The notes under the pieces: generated by a model
Database searches by the model: none
Seen by the model: only the letters and a program-made list of their open reading frames with translations
What the model was told of the DNA's origin: nothing
Origin: Pseudaquabacterium pictum
GTDB taxonomy: Bacteria > Pseudomonadota > Gammaproteobacteria > Burkholderiales > Burkholderiaceae_C
Reading direction: 5' to 3'
Assembly: GCF_005403045.1 (NCBI RefSeq)
Contig: NZ_BJCL01000012.1
Coordinates: 62,001 to 126,000 of the forward strand
Length of the DNA: 64,000 nucleotides
Shown: positions 36,165-43,256 of the stretch, piece after piece
Layout of the letters: every line of letters begins with the position of its first letter
Numbering within the stretch: position 1 is the first letter of the stretch
Program-made: the position numbers and the translations under genes

Positions 36165-36491
36165 GCCAGCGCGGCCACGTTCGTCGGCGGTCGCCGGCAA
36201 CGACCACCGACCGGTCAGGCGGTCGAGCGCCACGACCGCCAGAAGCGGCCCCTCTGGTGCAGTCGACAGCAACGACCGCACCAAGCGGCAACATTGCCGC
36301 TTGATCGCCGCGCCGGCTGCCAGGCTTGAAGGAGTCGGCAGGGTTCAAAGGCCGCGCCGTTGCTGGCTCTGCGCGTGGTCCTGGCTGCAGTCCCTTGCTG
36401 GTCCGCCGCGTGTGTTTCTTGGGTGTGCGGACATTGCCGCCCGAGGCTACGCCACCGACAGTGGCGACACCTCAACACCGGAGCATCCATC
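36165..36491. other. Gap between early and structural-like blocks, with a 20-bp palindrome
   Basis: No credible gene is seen. The stretch holds several GCGGTCG/CGACCGC-type short repeats and, at 36283-36302, the palindrome AAGCGGCAACATTGCCGCTT (9-bp arms, CA centre). No T-run follows, so it looks more like an operator than a terminator. A ribosome site for the next gene (GGAG, 36480-36483) closes the gap. A promoter for the structural-like genes is expected here. Confidence 0.5.
36283..36302. promoter_or_regulatory. 20-bp near-perfect palindrome, probable operator
   Basis: AAGCGGCAA and TTGCCGCTT flank a 2-bp centre. It lies 190 bp before the capsid-cement gene and 118 bp after the last early gene, where a switch between blocks would be placed. 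Confidence 0.45.
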
Positions 36492-36953
36492 GTGATCCTC
36501 GACCAGCATTCCGAGCTCGGCACTGCCGTTGCGCTGAACACCGGCGCGGCCGGGACCTACAACCTGGGCGACGTGATTGACACGCAAGGCCAGCAGATCG
36601 GCGCCGGCAACTCGACGCGGGCACTGCCGGGCGCCTACCTCGTGGTGCTGGTGTCCACCACCGCAACGTCTGGCGGTGCTGCAACTGCGCAGTTCCGCCT
36701 GGTGAGCGACAGCACCAGCACGCCCAGCACCAGCACGCCCACCGTGCACGCCAGCAGCGGCCCGCTTGCGCTGGCCGCGCTGACCGCCGGCCGGCGGGTG
36801 TTCTGCATTTCGTGCGAGGACCTGCAGGGCGCCAAGCGCTATCTGGGCCTGCAGCAGATCACGGCTGGCGCTGCCTTCACTGGTGGAGCCGTGTCGATCT
36901 TCTTCACCAGCGACCCGAGCGCCTGGCGCGCCACCGCCGACAACGTCCTCTGA
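36492..36953 (+). CDS. Bbp16-like capsid cement protein
   Basis: This 153-residue protein looks like the Bbp16 family that cements capsids of podoviruses such as Bordetella phage BPP-1: VALNTGAAGTYNLGDVID, YLVVLVSTTATSGGAATAQFRLVSD, a tip region, LAALTAGRRVFCISC, RYLGLQQITAGAAFTGG and a DPSAWRA end. It starts at GTG 36492 with GGAG at 36480-36483. A Ser/Thr/Pro repeat (TSTPSTSTPT) forms the loop. In phages this gene sits beside the major capsid gene; here none is found. Confidence 0.75.
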   Translation: MILDQHSELGTAVALNTGAAGTYNLGDVIDTQGQQIGAGNSTRALPGAYLVVLVSTTATSGGAATAQFRLVSDSTSTPSTSTPTVHASSGPLALAALTAGRRVFCISCEDLQGAKRYLGLQQITAGAAFTGGAVSIFFTSDPSAWRATADNVL

Positions 36954-36976
36954 CTCACCACCGACTGGAGCCACAC

Positions 36977-37708
36977 ATGGCAACCGCCCCGAACGTCGCC
37001 GCACTGGAAGCGCGGATCCGCACCATCAAGGCCGACCGCGACAGCGCCACCACGCTGCTGCGTGACAAGTCCTTCGACCTGACCATGGCCCCGGGCAGCA
37101 CCCAGCTACGCGCTGAGGTGGAGACGCTCGAGCGCGAGATCGCCGGGCATGACCGCGAACTCGGCCGCCTGGAAGCTGCCATCCATGAGCTGCGCCGCCG
37201 CGGCAGCGCAGCAGAGCGCCGCAAGCGCCTGGCGGAGCTGTCCGAGCATCGTCAGGAGGTGACGGTCACGGGCAAGCGAATGGCCGCGCTGTCCGAGAAG
37301 CTGCTGGCCCACGTCGAGGCCATCGGGCCGATGCTGTCCGAGTTCGCAACGCTGAGCGACACCCACCGCGAACTGTGCCGGGCCGTCATGCGTGGCAACT
37401 TGCCGTCTGACGATCGGTCGAGGTACGACAACGCAATGAGCTGGCGCGCCGCCCCTGTGTCGGCGTCGATTGCCGCTGCCCTGTGGCGGGCTGGTGTGGG
37501 CCGCCTGGGCCTGGACCTTGACCCGTTCGTCAGCGTGGTTCCGCCCCGGGCTGGCGAGAAGGGTGACCGCTACGTCAAGGGCGACCTGCTGCAGATCCTG
37601 CGCGAGGACATCGCCAAGTGCGACGAGCTGCTGACCTATGGCCTGGCCGCCGCGATCAAGGCCGCCACCGACGAACTGGCCACCGACGAGCAGCGCGCCG
37701 CAGCCTGA
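36977..37708 (+). CDS. Coiled-coil protein in the structural-like block (243 aa)
   Basis: The start follows TGGAG (36966-36970). Residues 8-115 are a long charged coiled coil (LEARIRTIKADRDSATTLL, VETLEREIAGHDRELGRLEAAIHELRRRG). The C-terminal half is more globular (ISWRAAP-like MSWRAAPVSASIAAALWRAGVG, then DPFVSVVPPRAGEKGDRYVKGDLLQI). Placed between the cement and scaffold-like genes, it may take part in capsid assembly, but this is inference from position only. Confidence 0.55.
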   Translation: MATAPNVAALEARIRTIKADRDSATTLLRDKSFDLTMAPGSTQLRAEVETLEREIAGHDRELGRLEAAIHELRRRGSAAERRKRLAELSEHRQEVTVTGKRMAALSEKLLAHVEAIGPMLSEFATLSDTHRELCRAVMRGNLPSDDRSRYDNAMSWRAAPVSASIAAALWRAGVGRLGLDLDPFVSVVPPRAGEKGDRYVKGDLLQILREDIAKCDELLTYGLAAAIKAATDELATDEQRAAA

Positions 37709-37712
37709 CGCT

Positions 37713-38351
37713 ATGGCCGCCTTCTACGACAACAGCCCCGGCATGGTGGACGACCTGACGCCGCCACCAGCAGCGCCAGCCGCGCCGGCTGCCCCGCCGG
37801 CTGCAGCAACACCGCCGGCCTCCAACACCGCCGACATGAGCGCACCACCAGCGCCGCCGCCGGCCGATGCCGCAGAGGTCAAAGCCCGCGGCAGCCTGGT
37901 GGAGACCCTGGCGGCCCAGGCCGATGCAATGCCGCACGGCAGCGAGGTGGTAGTCCACCTGGGCCGCGCAGCTGAGGCCGCCGGCCTGGCTGGCGATGAT
38001 GCTGCAGCAGTGGCCAGCGAGTGGGCCGGCACCTTCAAGGCCCACGGGATCGCCGCCAACGATGCGGTGCAGCTGGTCGACATCGGCGCCAGCATCCACC
38101 GCGACGGACCGCCCGACGAAGCAACGGAAGTCGAATGGCTGCGCGAGGTCGACGAGCGCTTGCGGAGGGAATTCGGCAGCGCTGAGGCCGCCGACCGTGC
38201 CGCCGACCTGGCCCGGGCCTGGGTGCAGCGCGATGCGCGCCTTCTGGCCTGGCTGGAGGCCACCCGGCTCGGCAGTCATCCGCGGGTGGTGCTGGCGCTG
38301 GCCAAGGCGGCGCACACGGCGCACAAGGCTGGCAAGTGGCAGCCGAAGTGA
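37713..38351 (+). CDS. Putative capsid scaffold/assembly-like protein (212 aa)
   Basis: Residues 10-55 are a Pro/Ala-rich disordered stretch. The rest is acidic and helical (ASEWAGTFKAHGIAANDAVQ, VEWLREVDERLRREFGSAE) and ends with WLEATRLGSHPRVVLALAKAAH and a basic tip. This plan (disordered start, helical body, C-terminal GxHPxxVxxLA segment with a basic tail) is that of scaffolding proteins of T7-like and BPP-1-like phages, where the C-terminus binds capsid protein. The assignment is by pattern, not by a search. Confidence 0.55.
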   Translation: MAAFYDNSPGMVDDLTPPPAAPAAPAAPPAAATPPASNTADMSAPPAPPPADAAEVKARGSLVETLAAQADAMPHGSEVVVHLGRAAEAAGLAGDDAAAVASEWAGTFKAHGIAANDAVQLVDIGASIHRDGPPDEATEVEWLREVDERLRREFGSAEAADRAADLARAWVQRDARLLAWLEATRLGSHPRVVLALAKAAHTAHKAGKWQPK

Positions 38352-38370
38352 AGCGGCAGGAGGCCACCCG

Positions 38371-38757
38371 GTGAGCGTCACTGCCCTCGTCACCGGCAAG
38401 CTGATTGCCGATCCAGACCGGCGCAGCGGCACCGGCAGGAAGCCCTACGTCCTGGCGAAGATGATCGCCCACGATGGCGAGGCCGACTCGCTGGTGAGCC
38501 TGATCGCCTTCGGCAGCACCGCCGAGCAGATCGGCTCCTTGAGCAAGGGCGACGCGCTGGCCGTCAACGGCAGGGCCAAGGTGAAGACCTGGCAGGACCG
38601 CGACGGCGCAACGAAAGCCGGCCTGAGCATCACTGCCGATGCCGTGATGACTGCCTATCAGCTGACCCGGAAGCGGCAGGCCGTAGCGTCGGCCAGCGCG
38701 CCCCGCACCGCCCAGACCGACACCGGCTCGCCACCCTGGGGCGACGATCAACCATGA
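38371..38757 (+). CDS. Single-stranded DNA-binding-like OB-fold protein
   Basis: The start is GTG 38371 after AGGAGG (38358-38363). The 128-residue protein has OB-fold-like strands (VTALVTGKLIADPDRR, YVLAKMIAHDG, LVSLIAFGSTAEQIGSLSKGDALAVNGRAKVKTW) and ends PPWGDDQP, like the acidic tip by which SSB recruits partner proteins. It would coat single strands during element replication. It is placed after the structural-like genes and not next to the primase-helicase. Confidence 0.8.
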   Translation: MSVTALVTGKLIADPDRRSGTGRKPYVLAKMIAHDGEADSLVSLIAFGSTAEQIGSLSKGDALAVNGRAKVKTWQDRDGATKAGLSITADAVMTAYQLTRKRQAVASASAPRTAQTDTGSPPWGDDQP

Positions 38758-38846
38758 GGGCCACAGCTGGCTGCAGTCCGTGGTGTTGACGGTCGGCCGG
38801 ACCCTGAGCAAAGTCCGCAGCTGTTGCCAGCTGCAAGGGGGGGTCA

Positions 38847-39074
38847 ATGGTCAAGCCGCGTCGCTTCAGCCTTTGGTGGGTCGGGGCCGCCTGGCTTCTC
38901 GTGGGCTTCGCTGGTTCGATCCTTCACCACTGGGCGCTGGCAAGCCGCGAGGTTGCAGAAGGGCTGCTGATCGTCTACGGATCGGCGCTCTACGCGATCT
39001 GCAGCTGGTGGGTCATCAAGTGGGTAGATGCGGAAACGGAGAGACGGGCACGGCAAGACGCCAAGCGAGACTGA
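38847..39074 (+). CDS. Small two-helix membrane protein (75 aa)
   Basis: After a G-rich ribosome site the protein has two transmembrane helices (LWWVGAAWLLVGFAGSIL and EGLLIVYGSALYAICSWWVI) and a charged C-terminal tail (DAETERRARQDAKRD). It is unlike the surrounding hydrophilic proteins. Holin-like or superinfection-exclusion roles are possible for such proteins, but nothing in the sequence decides. Confidence 0.6.
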   Translation: MVKPRRFSLWWVGAAWLLVGFAGSILHHWALASREVAEGLLIVYGSALYAICSWWVIKWVDAETERRARQDAKRD

Positions 39075-39131
39075 CGAACGGGCGGCCCGCGACTCGGCAA
39101 GTCCTAGCCACGCCAGGAGGTGCCGCGGCAC

Positions 39132-39848
39132 TCAAGGATTGGGAGCCGCAGCTCGGCTGTCTACGATCCTCAGCAGGTGAGAGGCCAGAACGATCATTTC
39201 CCGCGCCTCTGCTGCCTCCACACCCACGCGACGGTGACTCTGCGGGTTCTTGTAGCTGCCAATTGCGCCAGCCATGAGATGCATCAGGGATTCCTGTTCG
39301 CCAGCTTCGCTGTCCGGGTTCGTGAGGGGGCCGGACCCAGTCTTGAACGCGGCGCGCATGAGGGCTACGCCCAGGAGCGAATCGCCTAGCCCGGCCGCGC
39401 GACGAACTGCCACCTCTAGAGTCTTGAAGGCTTCAAACACCGCGGTGTCGAAGATCCCCTGTCGGAACAGAGACATGCAGGTGATTCGAAGGTCGGGGTG
39501 CACCAGTTCATCTGGGAGCAGCCGGTCCGCAGACCATGCAGCAAAGTCGGGGGCCTGTGCAGCTTCGCGCCCCAAACGAGTAAGCGTGTACCACTGCTCG
39601 CCATGATCTGGCGCCCTGCACAGCAGCTTCTCCGTCCAGAGCCAGGTGATCGCCTCGGACACCGCAAAGGCGGACTCCCAACGGTTGTAGATGCTCCGCA
39701 CCTCCGACAGCAGGTTTTGGGTGCATACGGCATCAGTGACCCGAGGCAACTTGATGGCGATGCTTCGCAGCACGCCCGCTGCAATCTCGACAACTGGCGC
39801 CCGCTCGAGATCCTGATACGCGGGGAAGAAGCTCTGTAACCGGTTCAT
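39132..39848 (-). CDS. TIGR02391 (Ymh) family protein, probable accessory cargo
   Basis: The 238-residue protein has an N-terminal helical/winged part (MNRLQSFFPAYQDLERAPV...EKLLCRAPDHGEQWYTLTRLGREA) and the C-terminal TIGR02391 domain: VFEAFKTLEVAVRRAAGLGDSLLGVALMRAAF, GEQESLMHLMAGAIGSYKNPQSHR, then LASHLLRIVD. The conserved NPxSH segment marks the family, which is frequent in mobile elements and has been noted near defence genes; its activity is unknown. It is the only gene on the minus strand of the element and its DNA is visibly less GC-rich than its neighbours. Confidence 0.78.
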   Translation of the reverse strand: MNRLQSFFPAYQDLERAPVVEIAAGVLRSIAIKLPRVTDAVCTQNLLSEVRSIYNRWESAFAVSEAITWLWTEKLLCRAPDHGEQWYTLTRLGREAAQAPDFAAWSADRLLPDELVHPDLRITCMSLFRQGIFDTAVFEAFKTLEVAVRRAAGLGDSLLGVALMRAAFKTGSGPLTNPDSEAGEQESLMHLMAGAIGSYKNPQSHRRVGVEAAEAREMIVLASHLLRIVDSRAAAPNP

Positions 39849-39941
39849 CTGGCCCCCTATGTCGTGAAGATCGGGACCAGTATCCGCGCTGCCGTCCGCC
39901 AGGCGCCACTGGGTCGGTTGCTGAGCCAGCCGCGGCCGACC

Positions 39942-40220
39942 ATGGCGGGCATGCTCACCGACTCCGCCCTCGAAGCCCTGCAGCGTGCTTGCTGGCACTG
40001 CCACCACTACCGCGGCTTGACGCCCTCCGGGAACTCCGCCCGCTGCATGTTCCGCGGCCGGCTGCACATTCACGCGCCGCTGGGCAGCTGCTGCTACTTC
40101 GAGCGTGAGCCGGGCTCCGACGACTGCCTGACGCCGCCGGCCGGGTTCGACATGGGCGGGCTCAGCGATGCCTGGCGTGAGATGGTTCGGGAGGTGTTGA
40201 CCAGCAATCAGGCTGCATGA
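39942..40220 (+). CDS. Small Cys-rich protein, possible zinc binder
   Basis: This is a short protein with C-x2-C (RACWHCHHYRG), then ARCMFRGRLH and GSCCYFEREPGSDD, an arrangement like a four-cysteine zinc site seen in small phage-encoded proteins. The ATG at 39942 is used; an in-frame GTG at 39864 would add 26 residues and overlap nothing, so the start is uncertain. It is divergent from the TIGR02391 gene and is the last gene before attR. Confidence 0.6.
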   Translation: MAGMLTDSALEALQRACWHCHHYRGLTPSGNSARCMFRGRLHIHAPLGSCCYFEREPGSDDCLTPPAGFDMGGLSDAWREMVREVLTSNQAA

Positions 40221-40392
40221 GTGCTGCCTGGCTTCCCACCTTTGGGGCCCCACCTGGGCGGGATTGCTGGCACCAGGCCAGGCGCAGACACTGCCCATCG
40301 GGCCGGCGCAGTGGTAGCCGAGAGGCGCACCGGACACGAGCAGCGATGCAGGGTGATCGCGCCGGCCCGACCCCGATAGAACCCCCGCACTG

Positions 40393-40413
40393 CTGGCGGA
40401 CAAGCTGGCGGAC
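40393..40413 (+). repeat. Right arm-type repeats, two CTGGCGGAC copies on a 12-bp period
   Basis: CTGGCGGAC at 40393-40401 and 40405-40413, in the same orientation and with the same 12-bp period as the three left copies. The distance to the attR core is 48 bp. Confidence 0.65.
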
Positions 40414-40461
40414 AGAGGGGAAACGGCCCGGAAAGCTAGAATTGGCGCCACTCTTGACAGA

Positions 40462-40476
40462 CTCCTGCTCCGCCAG
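40462..40476 (+). other. attR core (15-bp direct repeat, right)
   Basis: CTCCTGCTCCGCCAG, identical to the tRNA-Ser 3' end at 27959-27973. Flanking bases on both sides differ from the left copy, so the match is limited to 15 bp. Confidence 0.88.
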
Positions 40477-40549
40477 CTTGCCAGCGCCGCCGCGCCCTGG
40501 ATGCAGCTGCCGATCCGCCGCAGCACCGTGCTGCCACGGCACGCCGACG

Positions 40550-41476
40550 ATGAAGCTCTGGACCTACCGCCGCAACTTCACCGTGAACGGCCAGCCGTTC
40601 CAGGTGAACATCGAGACCGGCCTCACCCACCTGCGCTCAGTCCTGCTGCGCGACGGCCAGGCCCTCGCCCAGGATGGGACCGCGCTGTCCGGCACCCTGG
40701 CCGACCACCGCAACCACCGGCTGCAGGCCGTGCTGCCTGATGGCGCGCTGCTGGAGGTGGAAGCCGGCTACGCCGGCTGGTGGACCACGGCCATTGCGGT
40801 GCGGGTCGACGGCGTGCTGGTGCATGAAAGCCACCCCGGTCGCACCATCGCCTGGCCGATGCTGGCAGGCAAGGGGCCGGTCACGCCGGAAGCGCTGCAG
40901 CAGCTGCGCGAGCAGGAGCAGCGCGACCGCGCACAGTGGCTGCGCAACAAGCCGTCGCTGATCGTCGACATCGCGCTGGGCCTGCTCTTCTTCATCGTCA
41001 GCAAGGCCACCGGCAGCCTCACCACGGCGGCGCTGGTGGGCGCGGCCGCCGGGCTGGCCGTCGTGGTGGTGCAGCGCTTCGTCAAGCTGGACCTGCTGGG
41101 TGGCCTGGCGCTGTTCGGCGTGTGCACGCTGTTGCTGTCGGCCGGCTTTTCGCTCTACTTCGAGGATGAGCGCATGGTGCAGCTCAAGGGCAGCATCCTC
41201 GGCACCCTGGTGGCAGCGGTCATCCTGCTGGACGCGCTGCTCAACCGCGGACGCTACTTCGGCGCGCGCCTCGCGCGCTACATGGTCGGCATGCCTGTCG
41301 ACCCGCAGCGGCTCGCCCTTGGCCTGGCCGTGATGGGCCTGTGCATGGCGGGCCTCAACCTGCTGGCCACCCAGCTGCTGAGCAAGGACCACTGGCTGGT
41401 CTACACCACCTTCGTCGATGCGCCGCTGGCCCTGCTGCTGATGCTCGGCGTGTTCCGGTTCGCCCGCTCCGGCTGA
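40550..41476 (+). CDS. YciB/IspZ-like septation-type membrane protein with N-terminal extension
   Basis: The 308-residue protein has a soluble N-terminal part of about 125 residues (KLWTYRRNFTVNGQPFQVNIETG) and then five or six membrane helices with YciB-like features: SLIVDIALGLLFFIVSKATG, LLGGLALFGVCTLLLSAGFS, and WLVYTTFVDAPLALLLMLGVF at the end. Plain YciB proteins have about 180 residues and lack the extension. YciB acts in cell-envelope maintenance. It is the first chromosomal gene after attR. Confidence 0.65.
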   Translation: MKLWTYRRNFTVNGQPFQVNIETGLTHLRSVLLRDGQALAQDGTALSGTLADHRNHRLQAVLPDGALLEVEAGYAGWWTTAIAVRVDGVLVHESHPGRTIAWPMLAGKGPVTPEALQQLREQEQRDRAQWLRNKPSLIVDIALGLLFFIVSKATGSLTTAALVGAAAGLAVVVVQRFVKLDLLGGLALFGVCTLLLSAGFSLYFEDERMVQLKGSILGTLVAAVILLDALLNRGRYFGARLARYMVGMPVDPQRLALGLAVMGLCMAGLNLLATQLLSKDHWLVYTTFVDAPLALLLMLGVFRFARSG

Positions 41477-41513
41477 ACGGCCGGCTGCCGGACAGCGGGC
41501 ACAATCCACCGCC

Positions 41514-42506
41514 ATGAGAACAACGGGGGTGGCGGCGTGTGGCGCCGGGCTGGCAGCGCAGGCCATGCGGCGTGCGGCGGCCGTGGTGCTGGGCATCGGC
41601 CTGCTGGCGGGCTGCGCGACGCGGTCCGACCAGGTGGCGCCCAGCGCCGCCGACCCGGCCACCTACGCCGGCTGGGATTGCGACCGCCTGCACGACGAGC
41701 TCGACACCGTGCAGCAGCGCGCCGCCGATGTGGCCTATGCCGTCGACTCGCGCGTGGGCAACAACATGATCGCGCTGGGCCTGGGTGTCACCGTGTTCTG
41801 GCCAGCCTTGCTGGCGATGCGCCCCGACGGCCTCGAGGCCACCCAGCTGGCCGAGCTGAAGGGCCGCTACGAGGCTCTGCGCACGGTGCTGGCCCGCCAG
41901 TCCTGCCCGCCAGCGTCCGAGACCATGGCGGCCCAGCGCCAGGCTGCGCTGCCGGTGGCCCTGGGCGACCGCCTGGTCTACGAGGAGCGCAGCGCCACCG
42001 GCGCGCCGGTGCACCTGCTGGGCATGCAGGTGACCGCGTTGCGCCGCGACCAGATCGAATTCCGCGTCGACCTCGACAACAAGCCGTTCGACCAGGCCTG
42101 GCGCCAGGACCTGGCCGGCAACACCGTGCTGGAGAGCCGCGCGCCGCTGCTGGGCTGGCGCCGCCTGCTCAAGTCCGACCTGAGCCTGGGCCAGGTGCTG
42201 TCCGGCGACCTGGCTGCAGCCGACCAGGTGCGGGCCACGGCACGCGTGCGTGGCCAGGTGGTGGCCACCGGGCCGCAGACGATCGCCGGCCGCCGCTTCG
42301 ACGTGGCGGTGATCGAGCTGTTTGGCGAGGCGCCGGCCACCAGCGCGGGCGTTGCGGGCCTCGATCAGGCCAGCACCCGGCTGGACGGCGTCATGGCGGT
42401 GGACCGCACCAACGGCCTGCTGCTGCGGCTGGAGCTGCGTTGTGCCAATCCCGAGTTCAGCGTGCGCCGGCGGCTGGTGCGGGTGGAGGGCGCACCGCGG
42501 CCCTGA
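41514..42506 (+). CDS. Lipoprotein of unknown family
   Basis: A lipoprotein signal (AAAVVLGIGLLAGC) is clear. ATG at 41514 or 41565 is possible; the second gives a signal of usual length, but neither has a strong ribosome site. Residues 50-125 are helical with a hydrophobic stretch (NNMIALGLGVTVFWPALLAM). The C-terminal two thirds are beta-rich, with repeated strand patterns (GAPVHLLGMQVTALRRDQIEFRV). No family is recognised. Confidence 0.75.
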   Translation: MRTTGVAACGAGLAAQAMRRAAAVVLGIGLLAGCATRSDQVAPSAADPATYAGWDCDRLHDELDTVQQRAADVAYAVDSRVGNNMIALGLGVTVFWPALLAMRPDGLEATQLAELKGRYEALRTVLARQSCPPASETMAAQRQAALPVALGDRLVYEERSATGAPVHLLGMQVTALRRDQIEFRVDLDNKPFDQAWRQDLAGNTVLESRAPLLGWRRLLKSDLSLGQVLSGDLAAADQVRATARVRGQVVATGPQTIAGRRFDVAVIELFGEAPATSAGVAGLDQASTRLDGVMAVDRTNGLLLRLELRCANPEFSVRRRLVRVEGAPRP

Positions 42507-42609
42507 CCCCCGGTTCGTGGGGGTTTACCGATCTTTACCGTGTGAACAAGGCCAGGACACCCCGGTTGCCCAGAATTTGCTGCATCGACAACGCACACGG
42601 GACCCACCG

Positions 42610-43155
42610 ATGACACCGACCACCATGCGCCTGCCCGCCCAGCGCAGCACCTTCCTCAAGCTCAGTGCCGCCGGTCTGCTGGTGGCCGTGGCCGGCCTCG
42701 GCGCCGGCCAGGTCCACGCCCAGCCGGCCGCGCCGCAACACGCCGCCCACCACCGCATGGCACCGGGCATGGGCATGCCGGGCATGGCCATCCCCGAGCG
42801 CCTCCTCGACGAGGTCGGCGCCAGCGCCGAGCAGAAGAGCAAGCTGCGCGAGATCTTCAAGGCCGCCGGCGACGACCTGCGCAGCCAGCGCGAGGCCGGC
42901 CGTTCCCTGCACGGTCAGATGCTGGCGCTGATGGCGGCGCCACAGGTCGATGCGGCCGCTGCGGAGTCCCTGCGCCAGCAGCAGCTGGCCCGGCACGATG
43001 CCGTCACCAAGCGGTCGCTGCAGGCCATGCTGGATGCGCAGGCTGTGCTGACACCCGAGCAGCGTGCCAAGATCGCCGAGCGCATGGCTGCGCGGCACAA
43101 CAGGATGGACCACCGCCACCATCCGCACGGCGGCCCGGCTGCGCCCAAGGGCTGA
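42610..43155 (+). CDS. Spy/CpxP-like periplasmic protein
   Basis: The 181-residue protein has a signal peptide, a Met/His-rich stretch (HHRMAPGMGMPGM) that may bind metal, a helical hairpin region, and the LTPEQRAKIAERM motif (LTxxQ) near the end, followed by a His-rich tail. Spy and CpxP are periplasmic chaperones that also tune the Cpx system. It lies upstream of a Cpx-like regulator/kinase pair, separated by a strong terminator. Confidence 0.85.
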   Translation: MTPTTMRLPAQRSTFLKLSAAGLLVAVAGLGAGQVHAQPAAPQHAAHHRMAPGMGMPGMAIPERLLDEVGASAEQKSKLREIFKAAGDDLRSQREAGRSLHGQMLALMAAPQVDAAAAESLRQQQLARHDAVTKRSLQAMLDAQAVLTPEQRAKIAERMAARHNRMDHRHHPHGGPAAPKG

Positions 43156-43190
43156 CCTCGGCGGTGCCGGCACCACAGGCCTCCAGGATT

Positions 43191-43222
43191 CGCCCCGGCG
43201 CACTGTAGCGCCGGGGCGCTTT
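43191..43222 (+). terminator. Intrinsic terminator after the Spy-like gene
   Basis: GCCCCGGCGC (43192-43201) and GCGCCGGGGC (43208-43217) form a 10-bp stem with a 6-nt loop, followed by GCTTTTT. Confidence 0.88.
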
Positions 43223-43256
43223 TTCATTGCAAGACGACAGGCAGGACGGGAGCACC

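Larger units (their letters stand above)
27959..40476 (+). mobile_element. Integrated 12.5-kb element in tRNA-Ser, satellite-like
   Basis: A tyrosine integrase gene lies next to the tRNA-Ser 3' end, and a 15-bp piece of that end is repeated at 40462-40476, which fixes both borders. Inside are about 21 genes. All but one read away from the tRNA: integrase, small regulators, a primase-helicase, an SSB-like gene, a three-gene phage-structural-looking block, and near the right end a gene on the opposite strand and a Cys-rich gene. No major capsid, portal, terminase, tail, lysis or conjugation gene was recognised. The contents fit a helper-dependent phage satellite or a reduced prophage. The flanking serS and YciB-like genes are chromosomal. 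Confidence 0.88.
40221..40549. other. Right end of element and junction to chromosome
   Basis: No gene is seen. The stretch carries the two right arm-type repeats (40393-40413), the attR core (40462-40476) and then chromosomal DNA leading to the YciB-like gene. In the unoccupied chromosome the tRNA end would join the sequence from 40477 on. Confidence 0.7.

Noticed and set aside
36165-36491. An open frame continuing from 35989 across the gap as a gene.
   Set aside because: It is in a different frame from the preceding gene, Arg/Ser/Pro-rich, without a ribosome site, and overlaps the supported cement gene start.
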